A stretch of DNA of 64,000 bases from Deinococcus radiotolerans (GCF_014647435.1 NZ_BMPE01000011.1:1-64000); one strand, 5' to 3'. Positions 50,113 to 61,215 are shown, counted from the first letter of the stretch. Notes: generated from the sequence alone by a model not told the origin. Program-made: numbers and translations.

Positions 50113-51360
50113 ATGACAACAACGGATTTCCAGGCGCGACTGGCGCGGTACGCCGAACTGCTCGTCCGCACCGGCGTGAACCTCCCGCACGGCGGCAAGG
50201 TCCGGGTCAGCGCACCGGTCGAGGCGACCGAACTGGCCCGGCTGGTCGCGCGCGCCGCGTACCGCGCCGGGGCGACCGACGTGCGCGTCACGTACCACGA
50301 CCCTCACCTGGGCCTCGCCCTGTTCGAGGACGGGTCCGATGACGCCGTGAACCACCTGCCCGACTGGCACGCGCAGGAGGCCGAGGCGATGGTCGGCGAC
50401 GGCTACGCGTCCATCGCCATCATCGGTGAGGACCCCTCGCTGCTGGCAGGCGCGGATCCCACGCGGATCGCGGCGCGCAGCAAACTGGTCGCGCAGGCCA
50501 TGCGCAGGGTCAGCGAGGCGACCGGCAGCTTCCGCGTGAACTGGACGGTCGGCGCGATGGCCACGCCCGCCTGGGCCGCCCGCGTGTACCCGGACCTGCC
50601 GCAGGAGCAGGCCGTGGCCCGCCTGTGGGACGATATCTTCGCCGTGACCCGCGCCGACCAGCCGGACCCGGTCGCCGCGTGGGACGCGCACCTGAGCCGC
50701 CTGGAACGCCTGACCAACCACCTGAACGGCAAGCAGTACGCCGCCGTGCACCTGAAGAGCGACCTGGGCACCGACCTGACCGTGGGCCTCGCGGAGCACC
50801 ACGTCTGGCAGGGCGGCGCGGAAACCGCGCAGAACGGCGTGCGCGGCGTGCCGAACCTCCCCACCGACGAGGTGTTCACCGCCCCGCACCGGGAGCGGGT
50901 GGACGGCGTGGCGGTCGCCAGCAAACCCCTGAGCGCCCGCGGGCAGCTCATCGAGGGCATCCGTATGCGCTTCGAGGCCGGACGAGCCGTCGAGGTCAGC
51001 GCCACGCGCGGCGAGGAGACCCTCAAGGCTCTCGTCGCCACCGATGACGGCGCCGCCCGCCTGGGCGAGGTGGCCCTGGTGCCCGCCAGCGCGCCCGTCG
51101 CGCAGACCGGCACGCTGTTCCTGAACACCCTGTTCGACGAGAACGCCGCGTCACACATCGCGCTGGGCCGCTGCTACCCCACTAACGTGCAGGGCGGCAC
51201 CGACCCCGCCACCCTGAGCGCCGCCGGAGGCAACAGCGACAGCCTGATCCACGTGGACTGGATGATCGGCACGCCCGCCACCGACGTGGACGGCATCACG
51301 AAGGAAGGCACCCGCGAGCCGCTGATGCGCGCGGGCGAATGGGTCATCGAAGGTCTATAA
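50113..51360 (+). CDS. M29-family aminopeptidase
   Basis: A 415-residue metallo-aminopeptidase of the thermophilic type (AmpS, aminopeptidase T). The family start is [40 protein letters not shown], and [25 protein letters not shown] follows in the middle. The dinuclear metal ligands lie in the second half: [19 protein letters not shown] (Glu), [16 protein letters not shown] (His) and [17 protein letters not shown] (His and Asp). It trims N-terminal residues from peptides in the cytoplasm. TAGAGT at 50100-50105 is seven bases before ATG 50113, so the in-frame GTG at 50104 is not used. A strong terminator follows. Confidence 0.93.
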   Translation: MTTTDFQARLARYAELLVRTGVNLPHGGKVRVSAPVEATELARLVARAAYRAGATDVRVTYHDPHLGLALFEDGSDDAVNHLPDWHAQEAEAMVGDGYASIAIIGEDPSLLAGADPTRIAARSKLVAQAMRRVSEATGSFRVNWTVGAMATPAWAARVYPDLPQEQAVARLWDDIFAVTRADQPDPVAAWDAHLSRLERLTNHLNGKQYAAVHLKSDLGTDLTVGLAEHHVWQGGAETAQNGVRGVPNLPTDEVFTAPHRERVDGVAVASKPLSARGQLIEGIRMRFEAGRAVEVSATRGEETLKALVATDDGAARLGEVALVPASAPVAQTGTLFLNTLFDENAASHIALGRCYPTNVQGGTDPATLSAAGGNSDSLIHVDWMIGTPATDVDGITKEGTREPLMRAGEWVIEGL

Positions 51361-51375
51361 CCAGGCCGGTCAAAG

Positions 51376-51407
51376 GGGGAGGGGAGCCGCGCGTGGCTCC
51401 CCTCCCC
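51376..51407. terminator. Bidirectional terminator
   Basis: A perfect 13-bp stem (GGGGAGGGGAGCC at 51376-51388 with its complement at 51395-51407) and a 6-base loop lie between the aminopeptidase and ferritin-like genes. Confidence 0.8.
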
Positions 51408-51422
51408 TGATGCCTGTTCGCC

Positions 51423-52340
51423 TTACAGCGCCAGGATTGCGCTGAAGTCGCCGCTGAGGCCCTCGGGGTAGAAGCCGCCCTTCGTCGCGCCGGGCGCGAG
51501 GAACACGATGTTCCCCACCTGACGCGGCGTGCGGCTGTACGCGATCCCGTTCCCGTCCGCCAGGACGATGTTCGCCGCGCCGCCCTCCACAACGCCCTGA
51601 TCCACGTCGCTGGCGCCGTCCACGCTGTCACGCAGGTTGCTGATCGCCTGCACGACGTCCGCGACCTTCAGGGTGGGCGTCACGTCCGTGTTGCGCTGCT
51701 GGTACAGCAGGGTGCGGATCATGCCCGCGTGGTACGCCTCCACGGCCAGGATGCCCGCCGCGTTCTCCAGGTTCCCGCCCGCGCTCGCGTCACTCAGAAA
51801 ACGCGCCGCGCCCTTGTACGCACTGACGCCCACGTCCTCGAAGATGAACGCGCCGTGCAGGAAGAACAGGTCGTTCGCGAACGGGTTGAAGCCCGTGATC
51901 GCCCCGCCCGACGCGGCGCTGCCCGCCGCCGCGAAGGCCGGACCCAGGTCCAGCGTGGGCTGCGACACGGCCGCCGCGCCCAGCACCTTGCGGATGATCT
52001 TCACGTGGTTCAGCTCGTCGGTGGCGACCTCGTTCGCGTAGGCGCGCACGTCCGCCGAGTCGAACTTCACGCCGTCGCCGTTACGGCCGGTGAAGCCCGC
52101 AGGCAGGATGACCTTGCTGCTGTTCCCGCCCGCCGCGTCCAGCTCCTGCAGGCGGCCCACGGCGGCCAGGTAGAACGCCGCTTCCAGGTACTCGAGGTTC
52201 AACGCGAAGTTGAAGATCGTGGCGTCCAGATTGGCCTTGGGCGCCATGCTCATGGCAGGCGCGCACCCGGCCAGCAGACCCGTGGCGGTGGCGGCCCCGG
52301 CGGCCCCCAGGAACTTCCGGCGATTCATGGCGTTGGACAT
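51423..52340 (-). CDS. Tat-exported ferritin-like protein
   Basis: A 305-residue ferritin-like protein with a twin-arginine lipoprotein-type signal (NRRKFLGAAGAATATGLLAGC). The two helix pairs bear candidate di-iron ligands: FALNLEYLEAAFYLAAVG, EVATDELNHVKIIRKVLG, FIFEDVGVSAYKGAA and ILAVEAYHAGMIRTLLYQ (E-x2-H type). Such proteins occur in Deinococcus and other stress-resistant bacteria, and an iron or oxidant role outside the membrane is inferred. The C-terminal 80 residues resemble a small beta domain (SRTPRQVGNIVFLAPGATKGGFYPEG). GGAGGGAA lies before ATG 52340. The upstream MerR-like gene is on the same strand, 167 bp away, and may be separate. Confidence 0.85.
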   Translation of the reverse strand: MSNAMNRRKFLGAAGAATATGLLAGCAPAMSMAPKANLDATIFNFALNLEYLEAAFYLAAVGRLQELDAAGGNSSKVILPAGFTGRNGDGVKFDSADVRAYANEVATDELNHVKIIRKVLGAAAVSQPTLDLGPAFAAAGSAASGGAITGFNPFANDLFFLHGAFIFEDVGVSAYKGAARFLSDASAGGNLENAAGILAVEAYHAGMIRTLLYQQRNTDVTPTLKVADVVQAISNLRDSVDGASDVDQGVVEGGAANIVLADGNGIAYSRTPRQVGNIVFLAPGATKGGFYPEGLSGDFSAILAL

Positions 52341-52507
52341 ATGAACTTCCCTCCAGACAGAGACAGGCGATTCAGGCACGAGGACACCCCGGCCAGCGCA
52401 GGCGGATTCCTGCACCGGCCCATGCGGCCGTGTCGCTCTGACCAGTCCTATGCACCCCACTGCGGGACGGATCATTCCCACGCCCGACCGTGAAGATCAG
52501 GTGAACA

Positions 52508-53149
52508 TCAGGCCGGCAGGCTGTCCCCGTCAGGCTGCCCGAACCGGTTCTCCTGCACCAGCCGTTCCAGCGCCCGGGCCCGCTCCAGCTGCGCGCCCAG
52601 CGCCGCGTGCCGCGCCTCCAGCGACCGGACCGCGCCCCCCAGCCGCGCCAGCACGTCCACCTTCAGGGCCGCCAGGGCTGCCGGGCCCGGCGGCTCACGC
52701 TGCACCGAGAACATCGTGCCGCCCTGTGCCACCAGCCCCAGCAGACCCTGCGCGTCCAGGAACGCCCGCGTGTCCTCCAGCGTCAGGCCCAGTCCCTGCC
52801 ACTGCTGCACGCCCCTCAACTCGATCACGTTGTGCAGCAGGAACCGGAACCTGCCGTTCACCCGCGTGGGGTGCAGCAGCCCCTCACGCAGCAGGTGCCG
52901 CACCGTCGTGACGGGCAGCCCCATCAGCGCCGCGAACTGGCCGATCCCCACGCCCCGCTCCTCGAACAGCGCCCCGAACACCTCCGCCCCGCCGCACATG
53001 GTCACCAGATCCGCCCGCCGCTCCTTCGGCAGGGCGCTGATCACATCCCGGACCTGCCGGACCCCCTGCCGGAACTCCGCCGCGCTCACGTCCTTCATGC
53101 ACGCCGCCGCGCGGTCACCGTCACGCCCCAGCAGGGCAACGTCCAGCAT
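52508..53149 (-). CDS. MerR-like regulator with extra N-terminal domain
   Basis: A 213-residue DNA-binding protein. The first 70 residues (AAEFRQGVRQVRDVISALPKERRADLVTMCGGAEVFGALFEE) are helical and match no family I know. A MerR-type winged helix follows: GIGQFAALMGLPVTTVRHLLREGLLHPTRVNGRFRFLLHNVIELRGVQQWQGLGLTLEDTRAFL (about 72-135). A helical C-terminal coiled-coil-like part (VLARLGGAVRSLEARHAALGAQLERARALERLVQENRF) would dimerise it. No metal-binding cysteines lie in the usual place. The start is uncertain: ATG 53149, or 53098 in frame. It may act on the downstream ferritin-like gene. Confidence 0.65.
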   Translation of the reverse strand: MLDVALLGRDGDRAAACMKDVSAAEFRQGVRQVRDVISALPKERRADLVTMCGGAEVFGALFEERGVGIGQFAALMGLPVTTVRHLLREGLLHPTRVNGRFRFLLHNVIELRGVQQWQGLGLTLEDTRAFLDAQGLLGLVAQGGTMFSVQREPPGPAALAALKVDVLARLGGAVRSLEARHAALGAQLERARALERLVQENRFGQPDGDSLPA

Positions 53150-53258
53150 GCCCTCAGTGGGCGGCTCAGGCCATCCCGCCAGGACGGTGAAACACGGGTC
53201 AGCCCATCAGGTCTCTGCGTGTTGAACATGGGTGATGCCTCCTGCCCGGCAGTGTGGA

Positions 53259-53278
53259 ACGTGCACCCGACTGCACGT
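53259..53278. repeat. Short inverted repeat
   Basis: ACGTGCA and TGCACGT flank CCCGAC in the 148-bp space before the MerR-like gene. It may be an operator or the end signal of the small gene at 53298-53645. Confidence 0.4.
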
Positions 53279-53297
53279 CAACCGCCCCCCCACCCAG

Positions 53298-53645
53298 TCA
53301 GCCCGGCCCCGCCGTCAGGTGAAAGCCCGCCCACTCCCGCCAGAACGCCCCCGCCGCGTCCAGACACGCTCCCTCCAGCCGGATCAACTCGGCCGCCCCA
53401 GCCCCGGCGAACGTCGCCTCCGCGAACGCCAGCTTCGCGCGTAGGAACGCCGCATGATGCCCCGCCGTCCCCCCGTAATTCTCGGCCACACCCGCCCACT
53501 CAGGCACCCACGCCGCCCGCAACCGCCCCGCCACGCGCGCCTGCACGTCCGCGTGCGGCCCGCCCGGCAGCAGGTACGTCACGTCCTGCGCCAGCCACCG
53601 GTCAAAGCGCTCCTCCAGCCCCGCCCGCCACGCCGCGTCACTCAC
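53298..53645 (-). CDS. Small protein of unknown function
   Basis: A roughly 115-residue protein, helical and Ala/Arg-rich, with conserved-looking aromatic residues (WRAGLEERFDRWLAQDVTYLLPGGPHADVQARVAGRLRAAWVPEWAGVAENYGG). I recognise no family. The start is not certain: GTG 53645 (VSDAAWRAG) is preferred because the mdh terminator occupies 53700-53725. GTG 53684 and GTG 53720 are alternatives in frame. It lies between mdh and the MerR-like gene on the same strand. Confidence 0.45.
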   Translation of the reverse strand: MSDAAWRAGLEERFDRWLAQDVTYLLPGGPHADVQARVAGRLRAAWVPEWAGVAENYGGTAGHHAAFLRAKLAFAEATFAGAGAAELIRLEGACLDAAGAFWREWAGFHLTAGPG

Positions 53646-53699
53646 GCCCCGCAGCAGAGCACACAGTGACCGTCCGGGCCGCCGCACATCAACAGAGAA

Positions 53700-53725
53700 A
53701 GGGGGCGACCCGCAGGCCACCCCCT
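53700..53725 (-). terminator. Terminator of mdh
   Basis: On the minus strand AGGGGGTG pairs with CGCCCCCT (one G-U pair), followed by TTTCTCTGTT, 20 bp after the mdh stop codon. Confidence 0.7.
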
Positions 53726-53744
53726 CCCTCAGCTGGGCCGGTCC

Positions 53745-54737
<993 letters not shown>

Positions 54738-55168
54738 GGGTATCCCTCCTGAGGATGGTTTTACGGCTCACGATAACGCGCGGCGGGACGGTTGGGGGAA
54801 AGTTCCCCGGACGGGGACAGGGGGCTGTGCTTCGCGGTGGGCGGCCCCACCCCCCAACCCCCATCCCCAGGGGGGACAGGGGAGCGGCGTTGCACTGGGC
54901 AAGAGATTTCACTGTCGCGGCGGATTTGCTGTGGGCGGTGACGTGTCTGGCCTCGACGCCATCCTTCGCCACCCGCAAGGCCCGCGCGCTGCGCGCACGA
55001 CGGCCGGTGGCCGTCGGCGGTGACTTGTCGGGCGGGACGCTGTGGGCCGCTGATCTACTGTTCTCGCTTCGGCGGAAGCATATGTGCAAGGCTTCCCTCT
55101 GCGGCGAGCTGTCAGTGCAGCTGATTGAAGGGTTCCGCTGTGCAGCAGCCTCCGTTTCCACTTCCCCT
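54738..55168. other. Structured 431-bp intergenic region
   Basis: There is no supported gene here. The region contains a perfect 8-bp hairpin CGACGGCC-GGT-GGCCGTCG (54998-55016), the dyad GCGCGCTGCGCGC just before it, and a GC-rich run of CCCC/GGGG blocks (54800-54890). It also repeats a phrase: GGCGGTGACGTGTCTGGC near 54935 and GGCGGTGACTTGTCGGGC near 55016, each with GCTGTGGGC close by. Frames open across it are short of start signals and do not match a family. A repeat relic or structured RNA is possible. Confidence 0.55.
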
Positions 55169-55990
55169 TTACAGCGGTGCGTCGTCGGCGAAGTTCGGTG
55201 CGCGTTTCTCGCGGAGGCTGCTGAGACCCTCGCGGACGTCGGGGCCGGTGAAGCCGAGAAACTCCAGGGCGAGGGACGCGTCGAAGGTGGGTCCGGCCTG
55301 CCTGAGCCAGTTGTTGAGGGCGTATTTGGTCCAGCGGATGGCGGTGGGGCTGCCGCTGGCGAGTTGCCGGGCGACGGTCCAGGCGCGGTCCAGCAGTTCC
55401 TCGTCCGGGACGGTGAGGCTTACGAGGCCGATGCGTTCCGCTTCGATGCCGCTCACCGGTTCGCCGGTCATGAGGTGGTATTTGGCCTTGTTCAGGCCGC
55501 ACAGCAGGGGCCAGATGATTGCGGCGTGGTCACCGGCGGCGACCCCCAACCGGACGTGCCCGTCGAGGAGGCGGGCGGTGTGCGCGGTGATGCTCACGTC
55601 GGCCAGCAGCGCGACGGCGAGGCCAGCGCCGACGCAGGGGCCGTGGATGGCGCTCACGATGGGTTTGGAGCAGTTGATGACGTTGTACACGAGGTCTCGG
55701 GCTTCTTTCCAGACGCGGGTGAGGGCGGTGAAGTCGCTGCTCATCTCCTCGATCAGGGTGAAGTCCCCGCCGCTGCTGAAGCCGCGTCCCTCGCCGCGCA
55801 CGAGGACACTGCGGATGCCGGGCGTGTCATCAATGTCGCGCCACACGCGGGTCAGGGCGCGGTGCGCGTCGGCGTTCACGCTGTTCAGGGTCTTCTCGCT
55901 GCGGATGACGACTTCGAGGATGCCGCCGTCGTGCAGGTGGAGGTGCAGGCCGGGGTACGCGCCGGGAGCAGTGAGCTGGGCTGTGTCCAT
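55169..55990 (-). CDS. Enoyl-CoA hydratase/isomerase family protein
   Basis: A 273-residue crotonase-fold protein. The oxyanion and CoA-binding loops are [23 protein letters not shown] near residue 75 and [37 protein letters not shown] near residue 115. [21 protein letters not shown] holds the residues where hydratase glutamates usually lie; here GAGLAV and GVAAGDHA suggest it is not a classical hydratase, but perhaps an isomerase or thioesterase-like member. It probably acts in fatty-acid or aromatic-acid degradation. TACCCT on the minus strand (55997-56002) gives a leaderless ATG 55990. Confidence 0.85.
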   Translation of the reverse strand: MDTAQLTAPGAYPGLHLHLHDGGILEVVIRSEKTLNSVNADAHRALTRVWRDIDDTPGIRSVLVRGEGRGFSSGGDFTLIEEMSSDFTALTRVWKEARDLVYNVINCSKPIVSAIHGPCVGAGLAVALLADVSITAHTARLLDGHVRLGVAAGDHAAIIWPLLCGLNKAKYHLMTGEPVSGIEAERIGLVSLTVPDEELLDRAWTVARQLASGSPTAIRWTKYALNNWLRQAGPTFDASLALEFLGFTGPDVREGLSSLREKRAPNFADDAPL

Positions 55991-56044
55991 AGGGGCAGGG
56001 TAGCGGGTGCGTGGGCGGGGGTGTCCGGCGGGGTGGGATGGATG

Positions 56045-56093
56045 CACCTGAAGCGGGCCCACACGGCAGTCACGTGCGGGCCCGCTTCAGGTG
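56045..56093 (-). terminator. Terminator of wrbA
   Basis: A perfect 16-bp inverted repeat (56045-56060 with 56078-56093) begins 7 bp past the wrbA stop codon, the longest perfect stem in the window. Confidence 0.75.
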
Positions 56094-56099
56094 ATCTGT

Positions 56100-56708
56100 T
56101 TAGCCGTTGAGCTTGGCGGTCACTTCAACGAGGCGGCGCGCCTGGTGGGCGATGGTGGCGCGGTCCTCATCGGTCAGGGGCTGGCCGTTCGCGGTGACGC
56201 TGGCGCCGTAGGGGTTGCCGCCCGACGCGAAGATGGCCTGGTCGGTGTAGCCGGGCGCGACGATGATCGACCCCCAGTGCATGGCGGTAACGTACAGCGT
56301 CTGGAGGGTGGTTTCCTGGCCGCCGTTGGGGTTCTGGGCGCTGGTCATGGCGCTGAAGGTCTTGTTGGCGAGTTTCCCGGTCGCCCACAGGCCGCCGAGC
56401 GTGTCGATGAACGCGCGCACCTGGCTGGCGGCGCCGCCGAAGCGGGTGGGGGTGCTGAACAGGTAGGCGTCGGCCCATTCGAGGTCGGCGGGGGTGGCGG
56501 TGGGGACGTCGGCGCTGCGTTCCTGCTGGGCTTTCCAGGCGTCCTGGGTGTCGATGACGGCCTGGGGCGCGGTCTCGGGGACTTTCAGGATGCGGACCTC
56601 GGCGCCGGCGGCGCGGGCGGCTTCGGCGGCGGCCTGGGCCATGGCGTGGTTGGTGCCGTAGGTGGAGTAGTAGACGATGGCCAGTTTGACGGGGGAGGGC
56701 GTGGTCAT
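56100..56708 (-). CDS. wrbA: NAD(P)H:quinone oxidoreductase, WrbA type
   Basis: WrbA is a tetrameric FMN protein that reduces quinones by two electrons, limiting oxidative damage. The 202-residue product has the flavodoxin-like FMN loop [17 protein letters not shown], the second FMN contact [29 protein letters not shown], the third [28 protein letters not shown], and [19 protein letters not shown] near the end, as in WrbA. A good promoter with a palindrome over its -35 box lies upstream (listed separately), pointing to repression. The gene starts six bases after the -10 box, leaderless. Confidence 0.94.
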   Translation of the reverse strand: MTTPSPVKLAIVYYSTYGTNHAMAQAAAEAARAAGAEVRILKVPETAPQAVIDTQDAWKAQQERSADVPTATPADLEWADAYLFSTPTRFGGAASQVRAFIDTLGGLWATGKLANKTFSAMTSAQNPNGGQETTLQTLYVTAMHWGSIIVAPGYTDQAIFASGGNPYGASVTANGQPLTDEDRATIAHQARRLVEVTAKLNG

Positions 56709-56714
56709 GTCCCC

Positions 56715-56749
56715 AGCATGCACCTGACCGGGCATTCACTCAATATTGA
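56715..56749 (-). promoter_or_regulatory. wrbA promoter with overlapping palindrome
   Basis: On the minus strand TTGAGT (56738-56743) and CATGCT (56715-56720) are 17 bp apart. The perfect 10-bp palindrome TCAATATTGA (56740-56749) overlaps the -35 box, and a second related phrase, GCATGCATTGAG, lies just upstream of it. A MarR- or HxlR-type repressor responding to oxidants would fit. Confidence 0.6.
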
Positions 56750-56794
56750 AAGATTTGGCATGCATTGAGCGAATTCTCATCTGGGAAAGGGGAA

Positions 56795-56827
56795 GGGCAC
56801 CCGGCAGTGACGCTGTGCCGGGTGCCC
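56795..56827 (-). terminator. Terminator of glpX
   Basis: A perfect 12-bp stem (GGGCACCCGGCA at 56795-56806 with TGCCGGGTGCCC at 56816-56827) lies just after the glpX stop codon, with a CCCCTTTCCC run following on the minus strand. Confidence 0.75.
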
Positions 56828-56840
56828 CTCCCGCCAACGG

Positions 56841-57854
<1,014 letters not shown>

Positions 57855-57882
57855 GCCGTTAACGTAACACGGGGACGTGAAA

Positions 57883-57902
57883 AACCGTCTCCGGGAGCGG
57901 TT
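57883..57902 (-). terminator. Terminator of the 36-residue membrane peptide gene
   Basis: On the minus strand AACCG and CGGTT (57898-57902 with 57883-57887) enclose a 10-base loop and are followed by TTTC. It lies 64 bp after the stop of the small gene and 29 bp before glpX. Confidence 0.5.
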
Positions 57903-57965
57903 CCATGCGGTGATTGGTGTGTCACTCCCCGGGGGAATTTGGGTTGGCTCAGTCCGTGGGGCGGC

Positions 57966-58076
57966 TCAGCGCAGTACGCCCGCCCAGACCAGCAGCAGCC
58001 ACAGCACCACTGGGATGGCCAGCGAGCCAACAATCAGCTTCAGCAGCCGCCACCAGTCGTTCAGGAACTCCTTCAC
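57966..58076 (-). CDS. 36-residue membrane peptide
   Basis: The predicted product is [19 protein letters not shown] followed by a Leu/Val/Trp membrane segment ending GVLR: an amphipathic start with two tryptophans and a single helix across the membrane. TACGCT on the minus strand (58083-58088) stands six bases before GTG 58076, the same leaderless spacing as in over twenty larger genes here. This is the main support. It is too short for routine gene calling. It is read in the direction opposite to pgm, starting 101 bp from it. Confidence 0.55.
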   Translation of the reverse strand: MKEFLNDWWRLLKLIVGSLAIPVVLWLLLVWAGVLR

Positions 58077-58177
58077 GCCCTCAGCGTAGCAGCCGCCCGA
58101 GCGCGCGACCGGGTGCCCCTTCACGCTGTCTTGCCTCAGCCGGACCCGCCATCCACGCACTCCGTACACTGGCGGGT

Positions 58178-59827
58178 ATGACCCTCAGCCCCCTGGCCGG
58201 TAAACGCGCGCCGCAGAGCCTGCTGACGAACATCCCCCGACTGGTCGCCCACTACTACGAGACCCGCCCCGACGTCCGCGATCCACTGCAACGCGTGGCC
58301 TTCGGGACCAGCGGGCACCGCGGGACCAGCCTGAACGGCACCTTCAACGAATCGCACATCCTGGCCGTCACGCAGGCCGTCGCCGAACACCGCGCCGCCG
58401 CTGGCATCACCGGGCCGCTGTTCATGGGCCTGGACACCCACGCGCTGTCCGAACCCGCCTGGATGACCGCCCTGCAGGTCCTGGTTGCCAACGGCGTGCA
58501 GGTGCGCGCGCAGGCCGGCTCGTTCACGCCCACGCCCCTGATCAGCCACGCGATCCTCGAACACAACCGCCCCGGGCGCGAAGGGACGCCCGACCACGAC
58601 TGGGCCGACGGGATCGTCATCACGCCCAGCCACAACCCCCCGCAGGACGGCGGCTTCAAGTACAACCCCCCCTCCGGCGGCCCGGCCGATACCGACGTGA
58701 CGGGCGCCGTACAGGCCCGCGCGAACGCCATCCTGGAGAACGAACTGCGCGACGTGAAGCGCGTCTCACTGGAGGACGCCCTGGCGGGCCTGACGGACTT
58801 CGACTTCATCACGCCCTACGTGTCGGGGCTGGGCACGGTCGTGAATCTGGACGCCATCCGCCAGAGCGGCGTGAGGATCGGCGTGGACCCGCTGGGCGGC
58901 AGCAGCCTGCCGGTGTGGCAGGCCATTCAGGCGCAGCACGGCCTGAACCTGGCGATCGTGAACGAGGACATCGACCCGCGCTTCGCGTTCATGAGCGTGG
59001 ACCGCGACGGGAAGATCCGCATGGACTGCTCCAGCCCGTACGCCATGGCGGGCCTGCTGGCCCTGAAGGATGACTTCGACGTGGCCATCGGCAACGACCC
59101 GGACGCCGACCGGCACGGCATCGTGACCCGCGCGGGCCTGATGAACCCCAACCACTACCTCGCGGTGATGATCGAGTACCTGTTCAGCCACCGCCCGGGC
59201 TGGCGCGAAGGCGCCGCGATCGGCAAGACGCTGGTCAGCAGCGCCCTGATCGACCGGGTGGGCGCCGGGATCGGGCGGCGCGTCGTGGAGGTCCCGGTGG
59301 GCTTCAAGTACTTCGTGGAGGGACTGCTGGACGGCTCGTTCGGCTTCGGGGGAGAGGAGAGCGCCGGAGCGAGCTTCCTGAGACTGGACGGCACGTCCTG
59401 GAGCACCGACAAGGACGGCCTGATCCCCGGCCTGCTGGCCGCCGAGATGACCGCCGTGACCGGCAAGACGCCCAGCGAACGCTTCGCGGACCTCACCGCG
59501 CGCTACGGCGAGACCGCCTACGACCGCCAGGACGCTCCGGCAGACGCCGCGCAGAAGAAGATCCTTTCAAACCTCAGCCCCGAGCAGGTCAGCGCGACCA
59601 CGCTGGGCGGCGACCCCATCACCGCGAAACTCACCCGCGCGCCCGGCAACGGCGCGGGCATCGGCGGGCTGAAGGTCACGACCGACCAGGCGTGGTTCGC
59701 CGCGCGGCCCAGCGGCACCGAGGACGTGTACAAGATCTACGCCGAGAGCTTCCGCGGCAAGGAACACCTGAAACAGGTCATGGACGAGGCGCGGGACGTG
59801 GTCAGCGCCGCCCTGAGCGGCCAGTAA
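58178..59827 (+). CDS. pgm: Phosphoglucomutase (alpha-D-glucose specific)
   Basis: Pgm interconverts glucose-1-phosphate and glucose-6-phosphate, linking glycolysis with trehalose, glycogen and wall sugars. The 549-residue protein has the four domains of the family: [51 protein letters not shown] with the phospho-serine loop (TPSHNPP), [12 protein letters not shown] for the metal, [15 protein letters not shown] for sugar recognition, and [17 protein letters not shown] for phosphate binding. It resembles the E. coli Pgm type. TACACT at 58165-58170 is seven bases before ATG 58178. A 502-bp gap follows. Confidence 0.96.
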   Translation: MTLSPLAGKRAPQSLLTNIPRLVAHYYETRPDVRDPLQRVAFGTSGHRGTSLNGTFNESHILAVTQAVAEHRAAAGITGPLFMGLDTHALSEPAWMTALQVLVANGVQVRAQAGSFTPTPLISHAILEHNRPGREGTPDHDWADGIVITPSHNPPQDGGFKYNPPSGGPADTDVTGAVQARANAILENELRDVKRVSLEDALAGLTDFDFITPYVSGLGTVVNLDAIRQSGVRIGVDPLGGSSLPVWQAIQAQHGLNLAIVNEDIDPRFAFMSVDRDGKIRMDCSSPYAMAGLLALKDDFDVAIGNDPDADRHGIVTRAGLMNPNHYLAVMIEYLFSHRPGWREGAAIGKTLVSSALIDRVGAGIGRRVVEVPVGFKYFVEGLLDGSFGFGGEESAGASFLRLDGTSWSTDKDGLIPGLLAAEMTAVTGKTPSERFADLTARYGETAYDRQDAPADAAQKKILSNLSPEQVSATTLGGDPITAKLTRAPGNGAGIGGLKVTTDQAWFAARPSGTEDVYKIYAESFRGKEHLKQVMDEARDVVSAALSGQ

Positions 59828-60329
59828 AACCGGACGCTTCTGCGCGGCCACGCCCGCCTGAACGTCAGCTGCCGGGGCCTCGGTGGCCCGAAAACACCAG
59901 AGTGCTCCCTGTGCGGCCCTTCTGCCTGGGCCGCCACGCCTGGGCACTGGGCCACGCCGGAATCATTCCTGTGTGGTCCGGCTTGTTCTTGACCGGCTGC
60001 GGTCAACGACCAGTTCCAGGAGCCAGGGTGCCGTCAGTGGAGACGTTGTTTCCGGCACCCCCAGGCCCGCAGCACTGGGGCGACTCTGCATGAACTTCAT
60101 CTGCTGTCATGAAGCTCATCCGGCCGATCGGAGGCTCTGGGCTGAGTGGCGGACCCGCCCTGACCGCGCCTGAGCGGGTTGCGATCGCGGGCGCTCTCAT
60201 GAGTGCGAATGCGAAAAATTCCGCACCCTGCCGCACCAATCAGTAAGTTTTATGTGAGTTCATTTTTCCTATGTTTGGCTATCAAAGATCGGGTTCAGAC
60301 CCGACCCGCAGCCCACAGGAGGAAGTTAC
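59828..60329. other. 502-bp intergenic region after pgm
   Basis: No supported gene. Near 59912-59934 a 7-bp GC stem (GCGGCCC/GGGCCGC) and near 59989-60006 a TTGACC/GGTCAA stem may end pgm transcription. The last 110 bases are AT-rich and hold the likely promoter of the MHYT gene (TATGTT near 60270), followed by hairpin TCGGGT-TCAG-ACCCGA (60289-60304) and the ribosome site AGGAGG. Confidence 0.55.
60289..60304 (+). promoter_or_regulatory. Hairpin in the leader of the MHYT gene
   Basis: Stem TCGGGT/ACCCGA with a TCAG tetraloop lies between the likely -10 box (near 60270) and the ribosome site AGGAGG at 60316-60321. It does not match a known c-di-GMP riboswitch. Confidence 0.4.
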
Positions 60330-61142
60330 ATGGATCACGCTGAAATGCTCCACCACACCTGGGTGAGTTCGTACATCATCCTGTCGTTCATCATTGCCAC
60401 CGTGGCGTCCTACATGTCCCTGGAACTCGCCGGACGCGCCGGACGCGTGTTCAGCAGCGCCGCGAACCGCTTCTGGCTGATCGCGCAGGCCCTGGTCCTC
60501 GGCTACGGCATCTGGGCCATGCACTTCGTCGGCATGATGGCCTTCCAGGTAAACGCCGCCACCAGCCTGAACTACCCGATCACCGTCCTCTCCGGCCTGG
60601 TCGCCGTGGCCTTCATGTACCCCGCGCTGCTGATCCTGCACGCCGGACCCTTCAACCTGCGCCGCCTGAGCATCGCGGGCGTGATCGCGGGCATCGGGAT
60701 CGTCGCCATGCACTACAGCGGCATGGCCGCCTTCCGCCTGCCCGGCACGGCACTTCAGCTGAACATCCCGGCCCTGATCGGCTCGGTGCTGATCGCCGTG
60801 GGCGCCAGCATGGCCGCGCTGTTCCTGTTCCACCGCCTCACCAGCGACTGGGCCAAGCAGCAGACCCGCGCGCGGCTGAACCTCGTCAAGGTCGGCGCGG
60901 CCGCCGTGATGGGCGCCGCGATCACCGCCATGCACTACACCGGCATGGCCGCCTTCCGCTACAAGATCGTGGACGAGATGCAGGTCGGGATCGCCCAGCA
61001 GGGCATCGACACCACCCTGCTCGCCCTGGTGATCGGCGTCGTGACCTTCCTGCTGATGGGCCTGGCCCTGACCAGCATCCTGATGGACGCCGGCCGCGGC
61101 GGCGACCTGGAAGACGTCGACTTCGGCAGCGCCGCGGACTGA
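60330..61142 (+). CDS. Stand-alone MHYT-domain membrane sensor
   Basis: A 270-residue membrane protein with seven predicted helices and the three signature motifs of the MHYT domain: GIWAMHFVGMMAFQ (near residue 70), VAMHYSGMAAFR (near 130) and TAMHYTGMAAFR (near 205). MHYT domains are thought to bind copper and sense oxygen, CO or NO. Usually the domain is fused to GGDEF/EAL or kinase modules; here it ends after a 20-residue acidic tail (DLEDVDFGSAAD), so the output must be another protein. The following pilG, pilI and pilJ-like genes, same strand, are the obvious candidates. AGGAGG precedes the ATG. Confidence 0.88.
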   Translation: MDHAEMLHHTWVSSYIILSFIIATVASYMSLELAGRAGRVFSSAANRFWLIAQALVLGYGIWAMHFVGMMAFQVNAATSLNYPITVLSGLVAVAFMYPALLILHAGPFNLRRLSIAGVIAGIGIVAMHYSGMAAFRLPGTALQLNIPALIGSVLIAVGASMAALFLFHRLTSDWAKQQTRARLNLVKVGAAAVMGAAITAMHYTGMAAFRYKIVDEMQVGIAQQGIDTTLLALVIGVVTFLLMGLALTSILMDAGRGGDLEDVDFGSAAD

Positions 61143-61215
61143 ACTCACCTCCCGTATCCTCTGCACCCTGTGGCCTGCCGCGTCCCGCGGCGCGCCCGGA
61201 AAGGACAACACCCTC

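Noticed and set aside
54755..56110. A plus-strand 451-codon frame across the mdh-enoyl-CoA hydratase gap.
   Set aside because: It runs mostly antisense to the enoyl-CoA hydratase gene and has no start signal or family resemblance.
60230..60260. A possible RDRM (TTATGTGAGTTCATTTT) before the MHYT gene.
   Set aside because: Only the first half-site resembles the consensus; the second half is not its complement.
60180..60330. A c-di-GMP (GEMM) riboswitch in the MHYT leader.
   Set aside because: The conserved GEMM core and tetraloop receptor are not present; only a simple hairpin is seen.
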